A stretch of DNA of 64,000 nucleotides, taken from Hepsetus odoe (taxonomy: Eukaryota; Chordata; Actinopteri; Characiformes; Hepsetidae). Below, one piece after another: positions 1-13,100 of the stretch. The notes under the pieces are model-generated. The model searched no databases and was not told the origin of the DNA. It was given only the letters and a program-made list of their open reading frames with translations. A program made the translations under genes and the position numbers. The stretch's first letter is position 1, and every line of letters starts with the position of its first letter. The stretch spans positions 19,604,367 to 19,668,366 of the forward strand of contig CM029376.1 of NCBI GenBank assembly GCA_017165825.1, read 5' to 3'.

Positions 1-1563
1 TCAACCAAAGCTGCAATATCATACAAGGTTCTGTAATGAAGGTGATGCAGGAGTGTGCCTTGAATGCTTGACTGTGCAACTGCTCAACAATGCAAGTATG
101 TAAGGCTATGATTTAACAAAACAAAATGCTCAATTATCATTGATTATTAAACTACAGTTGTTGCGTTTTTGTTTACCCTCTGGGCTCTGGCTCAGCAGTC
201 AGTGCAATTCAGTTACATTTACAATGCAGTTTGAAATGCTTCTGCCTTGGTTTGTAACAAATTATAGAATTTTGTCTCTAGTTCTCATTCAAGTTTGGTC
301 ATTCTTTGGTCATTCTTGCATTATACCTTGTCTTTGATCAATTAAATCCTTATCAATTTTAAGTGTTTAATAGGAATGTATTTGTGTTTTTTGTGGCTGT
401 TCAAGATGATTTATTTAAAGATAATTTGTCTTAGGTGTTTACATTGAAATTTAATTAAACAGCATGTCAAAAATGTCTTTGGTAATATTGTACTACAAAT
501 GTTTTTTTTTCCTCCCTAAGAAAGTGTGTTTACTTCCTGTTTCAGGATGCAGTCACACTAGACATAGTGCACTCAAGTCACTTCAGACAGAAAATCAAGC
601 AGTTATTTTTTTTATCCTAAAGATTTGGCACTTAGGGGAGGAATATAAGCACCACTGGAAGTGTGGCTTTAACATAAAATTTAATCGATCCAGGTGAACA
701 AATTTAATGCTGTCTTTCCCTGAACTGCACTCATACGTAAATATCAGCCCCCGAATGGATAATTCATGTTTTTGCCCTTCAGAATTTTATAGCTCTTGCA
801 CCAGCGGCCTCCAGTGTAATAGTGCTCCCTCTGCAACATTTAAAACTCTGAGCATGAATGCATTAACATGCACAGAAATATTCCCTCTGCAGGATAGGAA
901 ATGCAGAAATGTAACGAAGAGGGCGAATTTCACAGCAAAAGATGCTGTATATTACAGTATTTGTTATCTATGAAAAAAGCACATGCCTGGGCTGCTTCAG
1001 CAGCTGCCAGCGAGATGTCCGCCTAATGAATAATTTATCCAGGGATATTTCAGAGAGCTGTGTTTCTACACTGTGTGCACCATGTGAATGAACTATCCCC
1101 AGGTGAGCAGTGGTGGCAGCTGCATGGTGGAGTTGATTGGAAAATGATATCCTCTGAGGACAAAGGCGACATGTTAGCAGGGCTGCTGAATAGTAAACAC
1201 AGGAAACGAGGATAAAACAAAACCTGTGATTAGCAAAAGTGTGTGACTGCTGTAATCAGCTTGAGTAAAGTGTAAATACTGTAGTTCCTATACAATGCTG
1301 GTTTTATGAGGCTATCATGAGGCTTACTGTAAATCCACACGGTGTCATAATAATAGCTCTGTCGGTCAACTTTCTCAGGCCAGTACAGTCAGTCAGTTCA
1401 TTGAGGTATGCATTAAATTCTGGAATTCTTAGAGAACACCAACACCTGTGCTGCATGCCCACAGGAATAACTTAACAGGCTCCTCAATGGTGTTAGCTGA
1501 CAGCTGCAGGCACATCTTCACACATATGTATCCCAGATTCTATTTCTGCTTAGAGCTTTTTAC
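1..1563 (-). other. Intron 1 of the unidentified gene (partial)
   Basis: This sequence lies downstream of the splice donor at 1563. No second exon with matching splice sites and open frame is convincing here. Around 990-1200 the base composition is more balanced than the surrounding AT-rich DNA, with homeodomain-like TAAT cores, so it may be a conserved non-coding element. That is only an impression. Confidence 0.4.
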
Positions 1564-1988
1564 CTGTCTGTGGCTTCCTCCTCTGATGGCTCCTCTGGGT
1601 TGCTCTTCACATGCTCCTGGCTGCTCTTGCCATTCTCTTTCCTGGCACTGGCTGGCGAACTGCTCTTCGGAGAGTCCTCGCTGGCTTGGAAATGCTGGAT
1701 GATGTTCTGCTGGTGCCATGATTGAGTGCCCGGCCTGACATAAACAGGTGTGGGGCCAGGAGTGGGAGCCAGTATGCTGTGCACTGGGCTGTTGCTCTTG
1801 CGAAGTCCACCTCTGTCCCGGGAGTGACTCTTCAGGCGGCTCTGTACAGGTGTTCCTCGGTGGTCAAAGCCCTCTTGCTGAATGTAGCCCCCATTGCCTG
1901 CTGATGTCTGCGAAGAATGACTGAACCAGCGCCAGCGAAGCCTGAGGATCTGCTTCACATCAAACTCCTTCTTCCCGGACACCGACAT
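1564..1988 (-). CDS. First coding exon of an unidentified gene (partial)
   Basis: This is an open frame of about 141 codons starting at an ATG with A at -3 and G at -1; an in-frame TGA lies 31 bp upstream (2019-2021), so this is the likely start. The exon ends at AG|GTAAAA (GT at 1563-1562), a strong donor, so the gene continues leftwards out of the window. The N-terminus is basic and aromatic (KKEFDVKQILRLRWRWF), followed by a low-complexity Ser/Pro/His-rich stretch and a Glu/Ser-rich end. I see no signal peptide, membrane helix or catalytic motif. The compact conserved-looking start followed by a disordered segment suggests a real intracellular protein, perhaps a regulatory isoform leader, but I do not recognise the family. 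No further exon could be found in bases 1-1563. Confidence 0.6.
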
Positions 1989-2552
1989 CCTATTTGCTCT
2001 CAGCACGATGACTGCAGCTCATGGAATCCTGGCAGTAATGAGGCAAAGAGCCCAAGCCCCAGCTTCAGCAGCTTTCCTTCTTTTGTCTTTGTTGCTGGTT
2101 GTGGTCAGTGAGGGAATAGTCTGCAGCTTTTGTTTGAGCTTACTCTCTATCTTCCCCCCCCCACCCCTTTGCAACTCTGTATGCTGCTTCTGGTTCTCAG
2201 TTATAGCACATGCATGATACACTCTGTCTCTATAGCCCTCCTTCCCTCCCCTCTGTCGCTCCGTGGCTCTCTGGATACAAACATATATACACACAGACAC
2301 AAAAAATAAGCCAAAATGAAGAGCACCTCCACAAGCCCTTCCCAGATCCCAGCTGCTGATGATGTTGAGCAAGAATTGTACCAGAAAGGACACAAAGCAC
2401 AGTTCAGATCTTAGAGTAGTAAATCATGCATAGGAAGGAAAAGAAGCACGAGCACTATCTCCTTCCAGACGCAGCATCCTCTTAGCTGTAGCTTACATTA
2501 TGCCTGCCTCTTTTATGCTTGCACACATGCACACCCACTCTTGCCCTCTCTG

Positions 2553-2599
<47 letters not shown>

Positions 2600-2620
2600 T
2601 GCTCTCTCACACACACACAT
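1989..2620 (-). promoter_or_regulatory. Probable 5' leader and promoter of the unidentified gene
   Basis: This is the region immediately upstream of the first coding exon. A possible splice acceptor (CTGCAG) lies just upstream of the ATG, so part of the leader may be on another exon. No TATA box or CpG island is evident. A CT microsatellite lies at its far end. Confidence 0.3.
2553..2596. repeat. (CT)n microsatellite followed by CA-rich DNA
   Basis: This is an almost pure CT dinucleotide run, uninterrupted from about 2560, followed to about 2640 by CA/CACA blocks. The Ser/Leu and Thr/His-rich open frames across it are products of the repeat. Confidence 0.95.
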
Positions 2621-5600
2621 CACACACACTCATCCCACACATGCATACAGGCGTACACATGCACTGCACAGTTTCCTCATCTGGCAAGGTCCCACAGGAG
2701 ACAGGCTCAATCTCTCATCGCAGGAAACCATGCAGAAAAAATGTCTTTCTCCTCAACAATCTCAGACTAGGTGACAACCAAACATTACATTTAGAAGTAA
2801 GAGAAAGCATTTTTTAAATCACAAATAAGAGATGATTGATTGATGCCAATTTCCAGTACCTTTCTAGTGTGCAGACTTATGTTAACACTTATATATTATA
2901 CAAACTGAAAATTATCAGTTACTGAACATTTGCAACTAACATATCAACGTAGTTATGAATACAAGTTATTTAGAAGATATGTTGTATATTCATTTCATTT
3001 TAATTTAAACCAGCCATTGCATATTAATTTGCAGCTCTGTCCTTCACTTCAGACAATATTTATTTTATTTTATTTCTAAGTATTTTTTAAGTGCCTGCAT
3101 TTGTACAATAAAAATTGTGATTTAAAGCTTTATTTGTCAATGGTGATGCATAAACAGTTTTTATGTACTATCTGCATGTCAGACTTTTTTTTTTATCTAT
3201 TTCACCCTATACTGATATATTTAGGCTTTTATTATTCATGCTTAGTTAAACATGATTACTAATATATGATCGTTTTAAATATAGTTCAATTATATGTTGT
3301 CCCAGTGTTCATTATTTTGCATGCAAATTAGTACACTTTTTAGATGTATCTACACTGAAGGAATAAAGCATAGGATATGAAGCAATAGCTGTGCTTAACC
3401 CAATAAATTATCTCAGGAAGGGTTTCATTTAAGAGGGAGGATTCACATCTTCACTGGGCCACTGAGGTACAGTGGACATGTCTGTTGGAGCAAAAGTGTA
3501 GACTATGTCTGTTCTTACATGCTGTTTTTGTAGCTGTAAAGAAGCATTTGACATTTCTATACCACTGATGCAGTAAATTATTTATTTATGCAGCAAGACT
3601 GCAGCTGACTGTTCTGTTGTCAAGTCTGAAAATATGAGAATTGTTCTCCTTCCAAAAATGACTCTGCTGATGAATGATATGTATAACGAAGAGCTTCCCC
3701 CCATCTAATTTTTCAGGAGGTGAAGCATTTTACCTATAGCAAGTCTGTAGTCCAGATTTGAGCGCACATTTTCAGTACATTTAAGGAAAATTGCATGAAC
3801 TATTCATGAACTATAATTCAAATACATGGATATGGATTACATCATTGTGCCACATTATTTTTACTTATGTTCAGGTCAGCTTCGAGCATTTCAAAAGTTT
3901 AGGGAGCCCAGAGCTCAAAATTAAAATGATAATCCTGTCATTGGATTGTTCTATTCCCCTGTGAAATGGTTTAATTACAGATACCCCCTGTATTTTTGAA
4001 AACTTTATTTAAAATTATTTATGTAGTGAACAGCAGGGGGTGGAAGGTATGTGTGTGGGATGGATGAATTTCTTTTTGTTTGGATCTCCTCTGTTATGAA
4101 TATAGTCTAGTAAACTTATTTACTGTGTGGCGCCTTTCTAAGTTCACTGTTTTAATTTGTTTAATGCATGATTAGCATAGCCCTGTATCAACAATAAGGT
4201 TCATACAGATTACAAAGTGGACATTTAGGCTTAATTTGAAAGAAACTGATTCAGGCTTTATTTTAATCACTTCATTTAAAACCTTTATGCTGAAAGTGCT
4301 TTCTTTGTCAAAATATAGTATAAAATGGTATTTTTAATTTATTAATAACAAATATTACAATGAAACTACAAAAGAAGAGTTTCTAGTATACTAGAAAAAT
4401 ATAGTTTTTCAAATACTAAATGACATACAGCTGTTTGCCATGCTTCAAGATCAAATTTAATTAGTTTTTGGTGTTGCCAGTTCTCTGTTAAGTGTGGGTG
4501 TCTGACATGAATGCACAAATTAATTAATGGAATCTTAAGAAGAAATTTTAAGATGAATCTATAAAATCCAAAGGATGAGTGTATGTAATATTTCATCTGA
4601 GAATCTAATGATATGAGTTCTAATTAACTCAAATTTCATTGCAAATTATATCCTAATATGTGATTGGATTCCCCATGAATCGACTCTATATAATATGTTC
4701 TCTGCCCAACGGCATTATTTAGTTGCAAGCTTCCTCGTTCAATGTTCCTTTCATGATCAATTCAACCTCATACACAATCTCTCTTTGTTTTCTTTAAGTG
4801 CAGATATAGATCCTTATATAAACTGACGATCTTCCTGACGATGGAAGAAAATGCCTGTTTGTTATGGAATAACCCCTTAGTTATCAAGCAGGTTCTAAGT
4901 GCAAAAAGTCATCTTTCATGATTAGATTCTCTTTATTCTTTACATTTTATTAAAATTTCAGACAAATAAAAGTGGGATTAAATAATGTTCAGCCAAAAAT
5001 TTTCAGCTTTCTTTCTTTTCTTTCAGCTTTCTTTTTCATCACAGGACTGTTTAATATGCTGTTGTTATAATTGTTTATTCAATAAAATGCAGCATATGTG
5101 AATTTGTGCTTAATTTACCTAAAAAGACATTTTAACAACTTTAAGTTGTCTTGTACAAACATGAAAACATAAGCAGTCAGTTACTTTGGTTTGGCTTTCG
5201 CACAGTGATCTTTATTTAAAAGCTCACTTATTTTATTCACAACATAATACACTTATGGTTTATTTTATCATTTAGACTTTTTTGACATTAAAATTTTTTC
5301 ATGTTAAACAAAACACACCAGCCATTCTTACACAGAATGTTTAAATACCATGCACTTCTTATCATTCATATTGTTACAATGGTAAAGAAACAAGTTGATC
5401 AATAAAAGCAATGCATTTTTCCTCTGTGCTTTTACTCATTACACCAAGTCAGTAATCTGGGACCTTAAAAGTATTATGTATTAATAAAAAGGGAAAGAGT
5501 CTTACCTTTCAAATATAGCAAAAATCACTGCGTCGGTCAGTAAAGACAGTAAAGTCGGTCTGTTACAGACTTTATCCAATTAAAATGGACATTTCTTAGT

Positions 5601-5930
5601 TTTAACTGACCCTAGTCAGGTTTCTCCCCTGAATATGCCTGCTCTTCTGGCAAACACTCACACTCTAAAATGATTTTTTCCTCTCAGGAAGGAAATTCGG
5701 TCCTTCCTCACCACTGGCCTCAATGGCTGGGCTTGAACAACCAGGAAACCAGGCATCATTTCCTGTTTTCTTGGCTCATGCCTGTCCCATTTTAACAACC
5801 CTCAGTTGGAAGTACTCATAATGACTGACTTTAACATGTAACCGTTTCATATGATGAGCACGAATGGAAGTGAAAAATAAAAGTTGGGATTCTGCTTTTG
5901 CTACACTTATCAAGTGAGCTTAAAATGTAT
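2620..5930. other. Intergenic DNA, no gene seen
   Basis: This is AT-rich sequence between the unidentified gene (which reads leftwards) and the 3' end of ahnak. It has no open frame above about 75 codons and no recognisable repeat family, only short A and T runs and a CTTTCTTT-rich patch near 5005. Confidence 0.6.
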
Positions 5931-5940
5931 GAAAACATGT

Positions 5941-6019
5941 TTTATTTCAAAAGCTGTTCTGGAAATGTTTGTATATATTAAACACAATACACAATGATTA
6001 ACACTTTATTTAGTTTATT
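5941..6019 (-). terminator. ahnak: Candidate poly(A) signals for ahnak
   Basis: Reading the minus strand, AATAAA occurs at 6014-6019, 6005-6010 and 5941-5946, roughly 1.2 kb after the ahnak stop codon. Other AATAAA hexamers lie closer to the stop (near 6544-6560), so the true 3' end is not fixed by sequence alone. Confidence 0.3.
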
Positions 6020-6143
6020 TTGTAGCTGACACAAGAAACAAAATAATAAGTAAGAGCTGAGAAACTTTTGTAGCATAAATGTCATATGTCTGTTATCATT
6101 CTTCTACATTACAGCACAGTCTTACACTGAGTAACAATCAATT

Positions 6144-6167
6144 GAGAGAGAGAGAGAGAGAGAGAGA
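6144..6167. repeat. (GA)n microsatellite
   Basis: This is an uninterrupted GA run of about 24 bp, 30 bp to the left of the TTAA-flanked inverted-repeat element. Confidence 0.95.
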
Positions 6168-6196
6168 TCTGAAAATAAAACAAGAAAGAAATATTG

Positions 6197-6358
6197 TTAA
6201 CACTTTACTGTAGAGTAGGGTTAACAGGGATATATTAAATATATGAAAGTAGCCTTTATGATGCTTAAAAAAAACCTTTGCAAATGCTCAGTTGTCATAA
6301 AAAAAATTATTTAGATATCAGGTAACCTTATGAATAATTCCCTACAGTAAAGTGTTAA
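6197..6358. mobile_element. TTAA-flanked MITE-like inverted-repeat element
   Basis: A 17-bp stretch at 6197-6213 (TTAACACTTTACTGTAG) is the exact reverse complement of 6342-6358. The outermost four bases on both sides are TTAA, the target duplication typical of piggyBac and Kolobok superfamilies. The 162-bp element has no coding capacity, so it is a non-autonomous MITE. I infer the family from the target site and the CACTTTACTG terminus; I have not matched a named element. Confidence 0.65.
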
Positions 6359-7192
6359 TTACATTTCTGTGTTTTCACTGGTGTGTTAAAGAACCACGTT
6401 GTAGGGTTTGATGTGCATCCCAAAGGGATTGTTTGTTAATCATCTTATCCTCAGAAAAATAATGGGAGCTGATTAAGCTCAGGATACGGTACACAAATTA
6501 ATCAGGATGGGGTACACATTCTTGTGTTAGCCCCCAATGTATTTTTTTATTCGAGCAATTTATTTACATTTTTTTTTTACAATTCTAGTATATAAAGTGG
6601 CAATTCAATGCACTGTCACTTTTACATTTGATACTTTTAAGTACTATACAGCACTTACTTATCTTCAAAATGATAAAATCTCAAATATTTAGTATATTTG
6701 TTAACCGGCACTTTCAAACATAGCAAATGAGGCGCTATTTATGACAAATGACTGCAAAACCATTTCCCCTTAAAGGTTAAAAAATACAAAAATATAATAT
6801 CACAAACTGTTTAACACAAGATGTAGATATTTCATCCAGACTTGCCATCTGTTGTGGAACTGACTTAAAAATGTGATAATAGGCTCACTTTTTCTATTTA
6901 CAAATGACATTTAAAATTACAATACAGATTTCTCTTATTTACAGTTAAATTCTGATTTCAAAAGACATGACATGTACCCCAGCAAACTTAGAAGAAAATA
7001 ATTGTGGGGGATGATAGGGTGGGGGTGGATTGGATTAAAGAAATGAAACAAACATGAAGCATTGGTTTATGACAGTGCACTACAGTTGAATAAGGCTCAA
7101 AATGTAGCTGTCTAATTTAAACAAATGAATATGTTACCAGAGAGCAAAAAGAACTGCAAGAATATTAGTGCTTTTTAAAGTATCGCAATGTG

Positions 7193-10100
7193 TTATTTCT
7201 TTGGTGAAACAGCTATTTCAACTCGTGGAAGGCGAAAAACACCCTTTGAACCACTATCACTGCTAGATGATGATGAAACTCTTGATTTTTTTGAAGCGAG
7301 AACGCCACCACTAGCTCCTTCAGTCTTAGCTTCACTGTCATCTCCAAGTGTCACTTCATAGGAACCCTTAGATTTTGAGCCAAACCCACCAAATGTGCCA
7401 AACTTCAGCTTTCCTTTTTTGCCTTTCACCTTAGCATCTCCAACATCCATAGAAATATTACCACCCTCTGTCTGTAAATGCCCTTCAATAGAGGTGGGAG
7501 AAGCTAGTTCTCCTTCATCACTCAGTGAGGAAGAGCGATGCCTTGATTTCTTGTAAAGATCAAGTGAAGCCGATTTGCTCTTTGGAGAAATTTTCAAACC
7601 AGAACCCCCCTCTACCATCTTTCCACCTATCAGTTCCCCTGAGCTCAAACTTAACTCTTTGGTCACCTTGGTACCCCCCTCACTTGTAAATGCAATTTCA
7701 GGTCCCTGAAAACTAAGATCAGCCGCACTTCCACCTTTGGTTTTAGATTTGCCAAAGAATCTTGGCTTTTTCACTTTCACTTTTCCACCACTGCTTTTCA
7801 AATCTGGACTTTGCATCTCGAGGCTCTGTGAACTAACATTAGCGCTAGGAGATAATTCTCCTGAACCTACATCAAACCCCAACTCCTTTCCTTCTGCTTG
7901 AGGCAAAGCAATTCCAAACTTTGGTACTTTGATCTTGGGAAATGTCACAACACTGGCAGGATACTCCATTTCACCAGACATTGCCATATCTCTACTCACT
8001 CCTATTTCTCCTTCTTCCTTAACTGAAATATTCCCAGGGGTTCCTTTGACCTTTACAGCTGGCATCTTTAGCTCCACATCCTGTGTTCCCACTTCTATTT
8101 TTGCACCCTCAGTATCAATTGTGTGACCCTTAATGCCACCTTTAACATTTGCTTTTGATGTTCCAGACCCAGATTTTGCAGTTCCAGACATTGAGCCCCC
8201 TTTAACTTTTGGGGATTTGATGTCAAATTCCACACCAGGAAAATGTAACTTTCCAAACAGTGTTTTCTTTACCTTGGGTCCCTTGAGGTGCAGGTCAGGT
8301 GAGTCTACATCTAACTCAGTTTTAGTATCCATGTCAACATGTGACTTAATCTTCCCTTTCACCTTTGGCATTTTCACTTTACCCTTCTTCCCTGCCAGAT
8401 TAATGTCCACAGCAGGGCCTTCTAGACTGCTGTCAACATCTGAACCCTTTCCACTAATCTTAGGTGGTTTGATATCAATACCTGGTCCTGTTAAGTCGGC
8501 TTCACCTTTGGAAACAATTACATCAACACCAGGACCTGCTATTTTTCCTTCATTTAAACCAAATGATGGCATTTTGATTTTAGGCATTTTAAAAGTACCA
8601 TCTGATCCCTCCACATCAAGTTCTGGACCTTCAATGTCTACCTTGGGTGCTTTTATATCACCTTCGATCTTTGGAATGGATACATCCAAATCTCGCTTTA
8701 CCTTAGGCCCTGTCACATTGAAGTCAATATCAGACATTGAAATCTTAGGACCTGTTATGGTGGGCATTTTGAAATTGGGACCCTTAATTTTTCCTTTAGG
8801 TCCTTCAATGCCAATGTCTGGGCTTTTGAGATCAATGTTGGGGCCTTTAACATCAAAATCACCCTTGGGCAGACTAACGTCAACATCAGGACCCTCCACA
8901 TTTGGCCCCTTAATTCCAAATGATGGTATTTTGATTTTAGGAATTTTAAAACCACCTCCAGGTCCTTCCAAATCAATTTCTGGCCCTTCAATGTCTACTT
9001 TGGGTGCTTTGATGTCACCTTCAATCTTAGGAACTGAGAAATCAACATCTCCCTTCACTTTAGGACCTTTAACATTGAAATCAAAATCGGGCATAGATAT
9101 CTTGGGACCTGATATAGTGGGCATTTTGAAATTGGGGCCCTTGATTTTTCCTTCTGCTCCGTCAATGTCAATGTCAGGGCTTTTGACATTAATTTTGGGG
9201 CCTTTAACATCAAAATCACCCTTTTGAAGATTTACATCAACTTCAGGGCCCTCCAGTTTTGGTCCTGTAAGTCCAAATGATGGCATTTTGATTTTCGGCA
9301 TTTTGAAACCACCATCTGGTCCCTCCACGTCAACTTCTGGAACTTTAATGTCTACTTTGGGTGCTTTTATGTCACCTTCGATCTTTGGAACTGACACATC
9401 AATATCTCCCTTTATTTTAGGACCTTTAACATTGAAGTCCATGTCAGGCATAGATATCTTGGGACCTGATAGTGTGGGCATTTTGAATTTGGGGCCCTTG
9501 ATTTTTCCCTCTGGTCCTTCAATGTCAATATCTGGGGTTTTGACATCAAGTTTGGGGCCTTTAACATCAATATCTCCCTTGCGCAGGTTAACATCAAAAT
9601 CAGGACCCTCCACTTTTGGTCCCTTCATTCCAAATGATGGCATTTTGATTTTAGGCATCTTGAAACCACCACCTGATCCCTCCACCTCAATTTCTGGTCC
9701 CTCAATGTCTACTTTGGGTGCTTTGATGTCGCTTTCAATCTTGGGAACTGACACATCAAAATCCCCCTTCACTTTAGGACCTTTAACATTAAAGTCTACA
9801 TCAGGCATAGATATCTTTGGACCTGATAGTGTGGGCATTTTGAATTTGGGGCCCTTGATTTTTCCTTCTGGTCCTTCAAAGCCTATATCTGGGCTTTTGA
9901 CATCAATCTTGGGGCCTTTAACATCAATGTCACCCTTTGGAAGGTTGACATCGAAATCAGGACCCTCCACTTTTGGCCCCTTCATTCCAAATGATGGCAT
10001 TTTCATTTTAGGCATTTTGAAACCACCACCTGGTCCCTCCACATCAATTTCTGGTCCTTCAATGTCTACTTTGGGAACATTTATGTCACCTTCAATCTTT

Positions 10101-13100
10101 GGAACTGAAACATTCACATCTCCCTTCCCTTTCGGACCTTTAACATTGAAGTCAATATCAGGCATGGAAATCTTGGGACCTGATATGTTGGGCATTTTGA
10201 ATTTGGGGCCCTTGATTTTTCCCTCTGGTCCTTCAATGTCAATATCTGGGCTCTTGACATCGATTTTGGGGCCTTTAACATCAATGTCACCCTTTGGAAG
10301 GTTTGCGTCAAAATCAGGACCCTCCAATTTTGGCCCCTTCAATCCAAATGATGGCATTTTAATTTTTGGCATCTTGAAACCACCACCTGGTCCCTCCACA
10401 TCAATTTCTGGTCCTTCAATGTCAACTTTTGGTGCTTTGATGTCGCCTTCAATCTTCGGAACTGATACATCCACATCTCCCTTCACTTTAGGACCTTTAA
10501 CATTGAAGTCGAAATCAGGCATGGAAATATTGGGCCCTGATATGGTGGGCATCTTGAATTTGGGTCCCTTGATTTTTCCTTCTGATCCCTCAATGTCAAT
10601 ATCTGGGATTTTGACATCGATTTTGGGGCCCTTAACATCAATATCACCTTTGGGCAGGTTAACATCAATATCGGGACCCTCCACTTTTGGTCCCTTCATT
10701 CCAAACGATGGCATTTTGATTTTGGGCATTTTGAAACCACCACCTGGTCCCTCCACATCAATCTCTGGTCCTTCAACGTCTACTTTAGGTGTTTTGAGGT
10801 TGCCTTCAATCTTCGGAACTGATACATCTACGTCTGCCTTTACCTTAGGTCCTTTAACATTGAAGTCAATATCAGGCATGGAAATCTTGGGACCTGATAT
10901 GGTGGGCATTTTGAATTTTGGGCCTTTGATTTTTCCTTCTGGTCCTTCAATGTCAATATCTGGGCTTTTGACATCAATTTTGGGGCCCTTAACATCAATG
11001 TCACCTTTGGGCAGGTTAATATCAATATCGGGACCCTCCACTTTTGGTCCTTTCATTCCAAACGATGGCATTTTGATTTTAGGCATCTTGAAACCACCAC
11101 CTGGTCCCTCCACATCAATCTCTGGTCCTTCAATGTCAACTCTGGGTGCTTTTATATCACCTTCAATCTTCGGAACTGATACATCTACATCTCCCTTTAT
11201 CTTAGGCCCTTTAACATTGAAGTCAATATCAGGCATGGAAATCTTGGGACCTGATATGGTGGGCATCTTGAATTTTGGGCCCTTGATTTTACCTTCTGGA
11301 CCTTCAAGGTCAATATCTGGGCTTTTGACATCAATTTTGGGGCCCTTAACATCAATGTCACTTTTGGGCAGGTTAACATCAATATCGGGACCCTCCACTT
11401 TCGGACCTTTAATTCCAAATGATGGCATTTTGATTTTTGGCATCTTGAAACCACCATCTTGTCCTTCAACATCAATTTCTGGACCTTCAATGTTTACTTT
11501 GGGTGCTTTGATGTCACCTTCAATCTTTGGAATGGAAACATCCACATCTCCCTTTACTTTAGGACCCTTAACATTGAAGTCAATATTAGGCATGGAAATA
11601 TTGGGACCTGATATGGTGGGCATTTTGAATTTGGGGCCCTTGATTTTTCCCTCTGGTCCTTCAATGTCAATATCTGGGGTTTTGACATCGATTTTGGGGC
11701 CTTTAACATCAATGTCTCCCTTGGGCAGGTGAACATCAATTTCATGACCCTCCACTTTTGGCCCCTTCATTCCAAATGTTGGCATTTTGATTTTAGGCAT
11801 CTTGAAACCACCTTCTGATCCCTCCACATCAATTTCTGGTCCTTCAATGTCTACTTTGGGTGCTTTTATGTCACCCTCAATCTTTGGAAGTGATACATCC
11901 ACATCTCCCTTTACCTTAGGCCCTTTCACATTGAAGTCAAAATCGGGCATGGAAATCTTGGGACCTGATAGTGTGGGCATTTTGAATTTGGAGCCCTTGA
12001 TTTTACCTTCTGGTCCTTCAATGTCAATGTCAGGGCTCTTGACATCAATACTGGGGCCTTTAACATCAATTTCTCCCTTGGGCAGGTTAACATCAACATC
12101 AGGACCTTCCACTTTTGGCCCTTTTATTCCAAATGATGGCATTTTGATTTTTGGCATCTTGAAACCACCATCTGGTCCCTCCATGTCCATTTCTGGACCT
12201 TCAATGTCTACTTTGGGTGCTTTGATGTCACCTTCAATCTTTGGAACTGATACATCCACATCTCCCTTCATCTTAGGCCCTTTAAGATTGAAGTCTACAT
12301 CTGGCATGGAAATATTGGGACCTGATAGTGTGGGCATTTTAAATTTGGGGCCCTTGATTTTTCCTTCTGGTGCTTCAATCTCAATATCGTGTCCTTCAAT
12401 GTCTACCTTGGGTGCTTTGATGTCACATTTAATATTTGGAACTGAAACATCCACCTCTCCCTTTACATTAGGCCCCTTAACATTGAAGTCTACATCAGGC
12501 ATGGAAATCTTGGGACCTGATAAGGTGGGCATTTTAAATTTGGGGCCCTTGATTTTTCCTTCTGGTACTTCAATGTCAAGAGATGGACTCTTGACATCAA
12601 CGCCAGGTCCTTTAACATCGAAATGTGCGTCAGGCACATTTACATCAACACTGCCTACATCTGCCTTCTGTGATTTAAATCCAAACTTTGGCATTTTGAA
12701 TTTTGGCATTTTGAATTTTGACTTCTTCGAACCTGTTTCAGGAACATCTATGTCAACTTTAGTGCCCTCCATTTCTACTTTTGGTAGAGAAATATCACCC
12801 CCTATCCTTGTATCTATGTCTCCTTTCATGTTGGAACTTTTAAGGTTGAAGTCCACATCAGGCATAGAGATCTGTGGCCCAGAGATTGATGGCATCTTGA
12901 ACTTGGGTCCTTTTATCTTTCCCTCTGGTCCTTCAACTTCAAATTCAGGAGTTTTTACATCTGTTGCTGGCCCTTTAATTTCTGCATCCACGTCAGGGCC
13001 CTCTCCCTTCGGGCCTTTAATACCAAAGGATGGCATTTTTATTTTTGGCATCTTGAACCCTCCTTCAGGTCCCTCAATATCCACATCAAAACCTTTCATG

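Larger units (their letters stand above)
6020..7192 (-). other. ahnak: ahnak 3' untranslated region (approximate)
   Basis: This AT-rich non-coding sequence directly follows the ahnak stop codon. It contains a GA repeat and a TTAA-flanked inverted-repeat element, so either the 3' UTR has absorbed a small transposon or the transcript ends before it. Confidence 0.4.

Noticed and set aside
1448..1702. 84-codon plus-strand open frame
   Set aside because: It is antisense to the spliced first coding exon of the unidentified minus-strand gene.
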